Shown here piece after piece: positions 61,846 to 64,000 of a DNA stretch of 64,000 nt. How positions within the stretch are numbered: position 1 is the first letter of the stretch; every line of letters begins with the position of its first letter. Below the pieces are notes generated by a model that saw only the letters and a list, made by a program, of their open reading frames with translations, was not told the origin of the DNA and searched no databases. The stretch is taken from assembly GCF_026240015.1 (NCBI RefSeq), contig NZ_JAPIUX010000011.1, positions 12,995 to 76,994 on the forward strand, read 5' to 3'. The position numbers were made by a program, and so were the translations under genes. The DNA comes from Acetobacter farinalis (GTDB lineage Bacteria; Pseudomonadota; Alphaproteobacteria; Acetobacterales; Acetobacteraceae).

Positions 61846-62789
61846 TGACCGCCCTTCAGACTGAAAATTTTCATATCCCTAGCGATACTGCCGACATTAC
61901 TCTGCATATACGGCGCAAATTCCGACCGGACATCGCTCATTTTGGCCCTGAGCGGACCATCGTGCTGACACATGGCGCAACGCTGCCAGCCGAGAGCCTG
62001 TTTGACGTGCCTGTGGGCCGAGGCGCGTTCATGGATATTCTGGCGCAGGCCGGGTTTGACGTCTACGCATTGAATGTGCGGGGCTTCGGGGGCTCCAGCA
62101 GGCCTGCGGGCATGAATGGCGCCCCGGAGGACGCCCCGCCTCAGGTTCGGACCGAAACGGCCGTTCAGGATCTCGGCGCGGCTGTTGCGCATATTCTGGC
62201 AGAACGCAGTCTCCCCCGCCTGTGTCTGATTGGTATGTCATGGGGCGGTACGGTGGCTGGCACCTATACATCCCGGAACAATGACAAAATCGAAAAACTT
62301 GTTCTGATTGCACCACAATGGATTAATAATGGTGTGTCCCGCCTGGACCCCGGTGGACCGCTGAAGGCATATAGAGCGTTCAATGTTCATGCCTTCAAGG
62401 AAAGATGGCTTCAGGGCCTCTCCGCCCCCATGCGGGATAAGCTCCTTCCCCCCGGCTGGTTTGAGAAATGGGCGGATATCATCCTGAAAAGTGACCCGGC
62501 GGAGAAGGACGGCATCATCCGCGCTCCGGGTGGTGTGATTCAGGATGTCCGGGAATACTGGTCTGCCGGAAAAGCCTTTTATAACCCTCAGGAGATTGAA
62601 GTCCCGGTTCTCCTTCTCCATGCCGAATGGGACAGGGATGTCGTGACGGATCAGATGAAGGATCTGTTCAGCCGCCTCCAGAATGCGCGCTTCCGCCGCT
62701 GGGTCGAAATTGGTGAAGGAACGCATATGGTCGTCATGGAAACGGGCCGAGAGCAGGTTCTTGCAGAAATCGGACTGTTTCTTCAGTAA
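61845..62789 (+). CDS. Alpha/beta-hydrolase
   Basis: 314 residues, no signal peptide. VLTHGATLPAES holds the oxyanion loop, YALNVRGFGGSSRP is typical of the fold, and the nucleophile is Ser132 in GMSWGG. Asp in LLHAEWDRDV and His in GEGTHMVVME complete the triad. It is translationally coupled to the metallo-hydrolase gene and probably works in the same catabolic route, for example opening and then cleaving an ester or lactone. That pathway is an inference. Confidence 0.88.
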   Translation: MTALQTENFHIPSDTADITLHIRRKFRPDIAHFGPERTIVLTHGATLPAESLFDVPVGRGAFMDILAQAGFDVYALNVRGFGGSSRPAGMNGAPEDAPPQVRTETAVQDLGAAVAHILAERSLPRLCLIGMSWGGTVAGTYTSRNNDKIEKLVLIAPQWINNGVSRLDPGGPLKAYRAFNVHAFKERWLQGLSAPMRDKLLPPGWFEKWADIILKSDPAEKDGIIRAPGGVIQDVREYWSAGKAFYNPQEIEVPVLLLHAEWDRDVVTDQMKDLFSRLQNARFRRWVEIGEGTHMVVMETGREQVLAEIGLFLQ

Positions 62790-62810
62790 GGCTGTTTCTT
62801 CAATAAATAG

Positions 62811-62834
62811 TGCCTGCCTGCAAAAGGGCAGGCA
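62811..62834. terminator. Hairpin between convergent genes
   Basis: TGCCTGCC (62811-62818) pairs with GGCAGGCA (62827-62834) around TGCAAAAG. It lies 22 bases after the alpha/beta-hydrolase stop and 35 bases from the end of the minus-strand gene. The T run is weak on both sides. Confidence 0.5.
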
Positions 62835-62868
62835 TCTCACGCCCTCCAGAATGCAGCCGCTTCCAGCT

Positions 62869-63321
62869 TCACGCTGGAACGGCCTCTGCTGCTTGTGGAT
62901 TTCCTATGCTGTAGGGCCCACCTGCCCGGACATCGAAGGAGAGAATGCCCATAGCACCCTGAGCACTCTCTTCCAGAGGCAGGAGGGCCCGTCCATTTGT
63001 CCAGGCACACCCCGAGAGGCTGGGCTCATACCAGCCATCCGGCTGTATCTTCTCAAGAAAAACCCTCACGTTTACAGGTCTTTTATCCCTCGCAAAGGTC
63101 ATATTCCCCACAAACACGCCCAGAACCCGCTGATCTCCTACCACTGGACCGAACACATCTACCGGCCGCATCACGCGGGACATGATCCGGACGTGCCGGG
63201 TGCGGGCTGGAAGCATGAAGCTGTATCGCACGCCTTCCCGCCGCATTGGTCGGATGACAGCGCCGGTATTGCTGAGCAAATGCACATCGGGGTCCGTTGG
63301 GATGAGGCAGCGTCCACTCAT
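62869..63321 (-). CDS. Protein with the same C-terminal domain as the next upstream gene
   Basis: 150 residues from ATG 63321 with AGGGG eight bases upstream; GTG 63330 is an alternative. The core (YSFMLPARTRHVRIMSRVMRPVDVFGPVVGDQRVLGVFVG) is closely similar to the ORF at 63513-64000. After it come a WYEP...WTNGRALLPL segment and a GAMGILSFDV strand. Beta-strand-rich, no signal peptide or membrane segment. From memory such domains end Hint-domain or surface-associated proteins of Acetobacteraceae, but I cannot confirm this. It may be a free-standing domain or the remnant of a larger gene (see the 28-codon ORF upstream). Confidence 0.55.
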   Translation of the reverse strand: MSGRCLIPTDPDVHLLSNTGAVIRPMRREGVRYSFMLPARTRHVRIMSRVMRPVDVFGPVVGDQRVLGVFVGNMTFARDKRPVNVRVFLEKIQPDGWYEPSLSGCAWTNGRALLPLEESAQGAMGILSFDVRAGGPYSIGNPQAAEAVPA

Positions 63322-63404
63322 CGCACACACCCCTGAAAAATCATGTATCTACCAGAGGCGTTTCTGAGAAAGACTTCCAGAAACTGTTCATTCTCAGCCA
63401 TCAT
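63318..63404 (-). CDS. 28-codon ORF overlapping the start of the 150-residue ORF
   Basis: On the minus strand GGGAGG lies five bases before ATG 63404 (ATGATG). The frame encodes 28 residues (AENEQFLEVFLRNASG in the middle) and stops at TGA, which overlaps the ATG of the next ORF as ATGA. It is either a small coupled leader peptide or the N-terminal part of one gene split by a frameshift. No family recognised. Confidence 0.35.
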   Translation of the reverse strand: MMAENEQFLEVFLRNASGRYMIFQGCVR

Positions 63405-63473
63405 TCTGCCTCCCGGACAAACCGGGCTTTCATACCAAACACTCAAACTGAGCCTTGATAGGCAGACATGAAA

Positions 63474-63507
63474 GAAGGTGCCAGCCTTTTTACAGACTGG
63501 CACCTTC
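63474..63507 (-). terminator. Terminator of the partial gene at the window end
   Basis: GAAGGTGCCAG (63474-63484) and CTGGCACCTTC (63497-63507) form an 11-bp stem. On the minus strand it lies six bases after the stop codon of the partial gene and is followed by TTTC. Confidence 0.75.
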
Positions 63508-63512
63508 ACATT

Positions 63513-64000
63513 TCAGGCGGAGTGACGCAGGGCCGCAGGAGTCTGCACAGGGGCCGCGCTATACTGCTCGGCAGGCACAGCCGTGATGGTCAGCATTCCC
63601 ATGACACCACCTGTCTGGGCCGCCAGCGGCAGCAGGGCATTGCCCTTTGTCCAGACATAGCCGGAATTGCCCGCGGCATCATGCCAGCCCTCGGAAGCCC
63701 CGCCATCCAGATGCGTGGTGATCTGGTGACGCTGGTTGCTACCCGTGAAGCAGATCGCCCCGACGGCAACCCCCAGAGAACGGCGGTCATCCACAAACGG
63801 ACCAATGACCTCGCTCGGGCGGCTGACACGGGAGACAATCCGGACAGAGTCCACGCCTGCGGGCAGCATGAAGCTGGAGGGATCGAAGAACCGTTGATTG
63901 ATGTGCTTGGCCAGTAATTTCTGGGTTTTGGCGATTTGATTGACGGTTTTCTGGAGAGCTTTTGATCTGCGTTTTGAGCAGATCAGGGGCTGCCCCCCGC
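63513..64000 (-). CDS. Partial gene: C-terminal end of a protein with the paired domain
   Basis: On the minus strand the frame stops near 63513 and is open to the window edge, so at least ~162 residues are present and the start lies outside. The part nearest the edge (SKRRSKALQKTVNQIAKTQKLL) is a basic amphipathic helix. Then comes FMLPAGVDSVRIVSRVSRPSEVIGPFVDDRRSLGVAVG, the domain shared with 62869-63321, followed by WTKGNALLPL and GVMGMLTITAVPAE. An internal ATG at 63869 should not be taken as the start. Function not recognised; two adjacent copies suggest duplication. Confidence 0.65.
   Translation of the reverse strand, partial: GGQPLICSKRRSKALQKTVNQIAKTQKLLAKHINQRFFDPSSFMLPAGVDSVRIVSRVSRPSEVIGPFVDDRRSLGVAVGAICFTGSNQRHQITTHLDGGASEGWHDAAGNSGYVWTKGNALLPLAAQTGGVMGMLTITAVPAEQYSAAPVQTPAALRHSA

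Overview
The window looks like chromosome from an acetic acid bacterium (Acetobacteraceae, Alphaproteobacteria, Acetobacter/Gluconobacter-like). The evidence is the high GC content, a fused transaldolase/glucose-6-phosphate isomerase inside a pentose-phosphate operon, an alphaproteobacterial DUF1489 protein, large TonB receptors without nearby permeases, and a quinone-linked D-lactate dehydrogenase. There is no phage, insertion sequence or CRISPR array that I can support.

Layout. 1-8538: a pentose-phosphate operon (3' end of tkt, tal-pgi fusion, gnd, two tandem HAD phosphatases, pgl, an rpiA-gntK fusion, a small ORF). Together these carry gluconate and 6-phosphogluconate into and around the pentose-phosphate pathway. 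8700-23378: single genes and short runs: a siderophore/cobalamin-type binding protein, a ClC channel, D-lactate dehydrogenase, an ABC-F ATPase, ArfB, a quinone reductase-like protein, a YggS protein, Kup, HemW, a nucleoside hydrolase, a small lipoprotein and DUF1489. 23543-30820: two TonB-dependent receptors on the minus strand. Their promoter regions and signal peptides are near copies of each other, and about 1.2 kb of apparently decayed DNA lies between them. 31190-38327: M3 and M1 peptidases, a three-repeat exported protein, a lipase-like protein and tRNA-Glu(UUC).

38379-49980 is the most interesting region: an assimilatory nitrate (nas) operon with its own sigma-70-type promoter. Its leader holds two hairpins with six-base loops AACGGT and AACGAT, the target signature of ANTAR antiterminators, followed by a competing hairpin with a short T run. 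The operon encodes a nitrate/nitrite MFS transporter, an alginate-export-type outer-membrane porin, a NirB-NirD fusion, a 1313-residue molybdopterin nitrate reductase fused to a CysJ-like diflavin reductase, then NasT (ANTAR) and NasS. This appears to be a self-contained uptake, reduction and riboregulation unit in which both reductases carry their own electron-transfer modules and the regulators lie downstream of the leader they should control.

50112-64000: a sulfotransferase-like protein, a two-component system, a BamE-like lipoprotein with a long Ala/Pro/Ser tail, a secretory lipase-type hydrolase, a TetR regulator, a DyP peroxidase, a B12-binding radical SAM enzyme, a divergent LysR / metallo-hydrolase / alpha-beta-hydrolase module, and two minus-strand ORFs sharing a C-terminal domain, one of them cut by the window end.

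All functional calls come from reading motifs and remembered family features. No database search was run.
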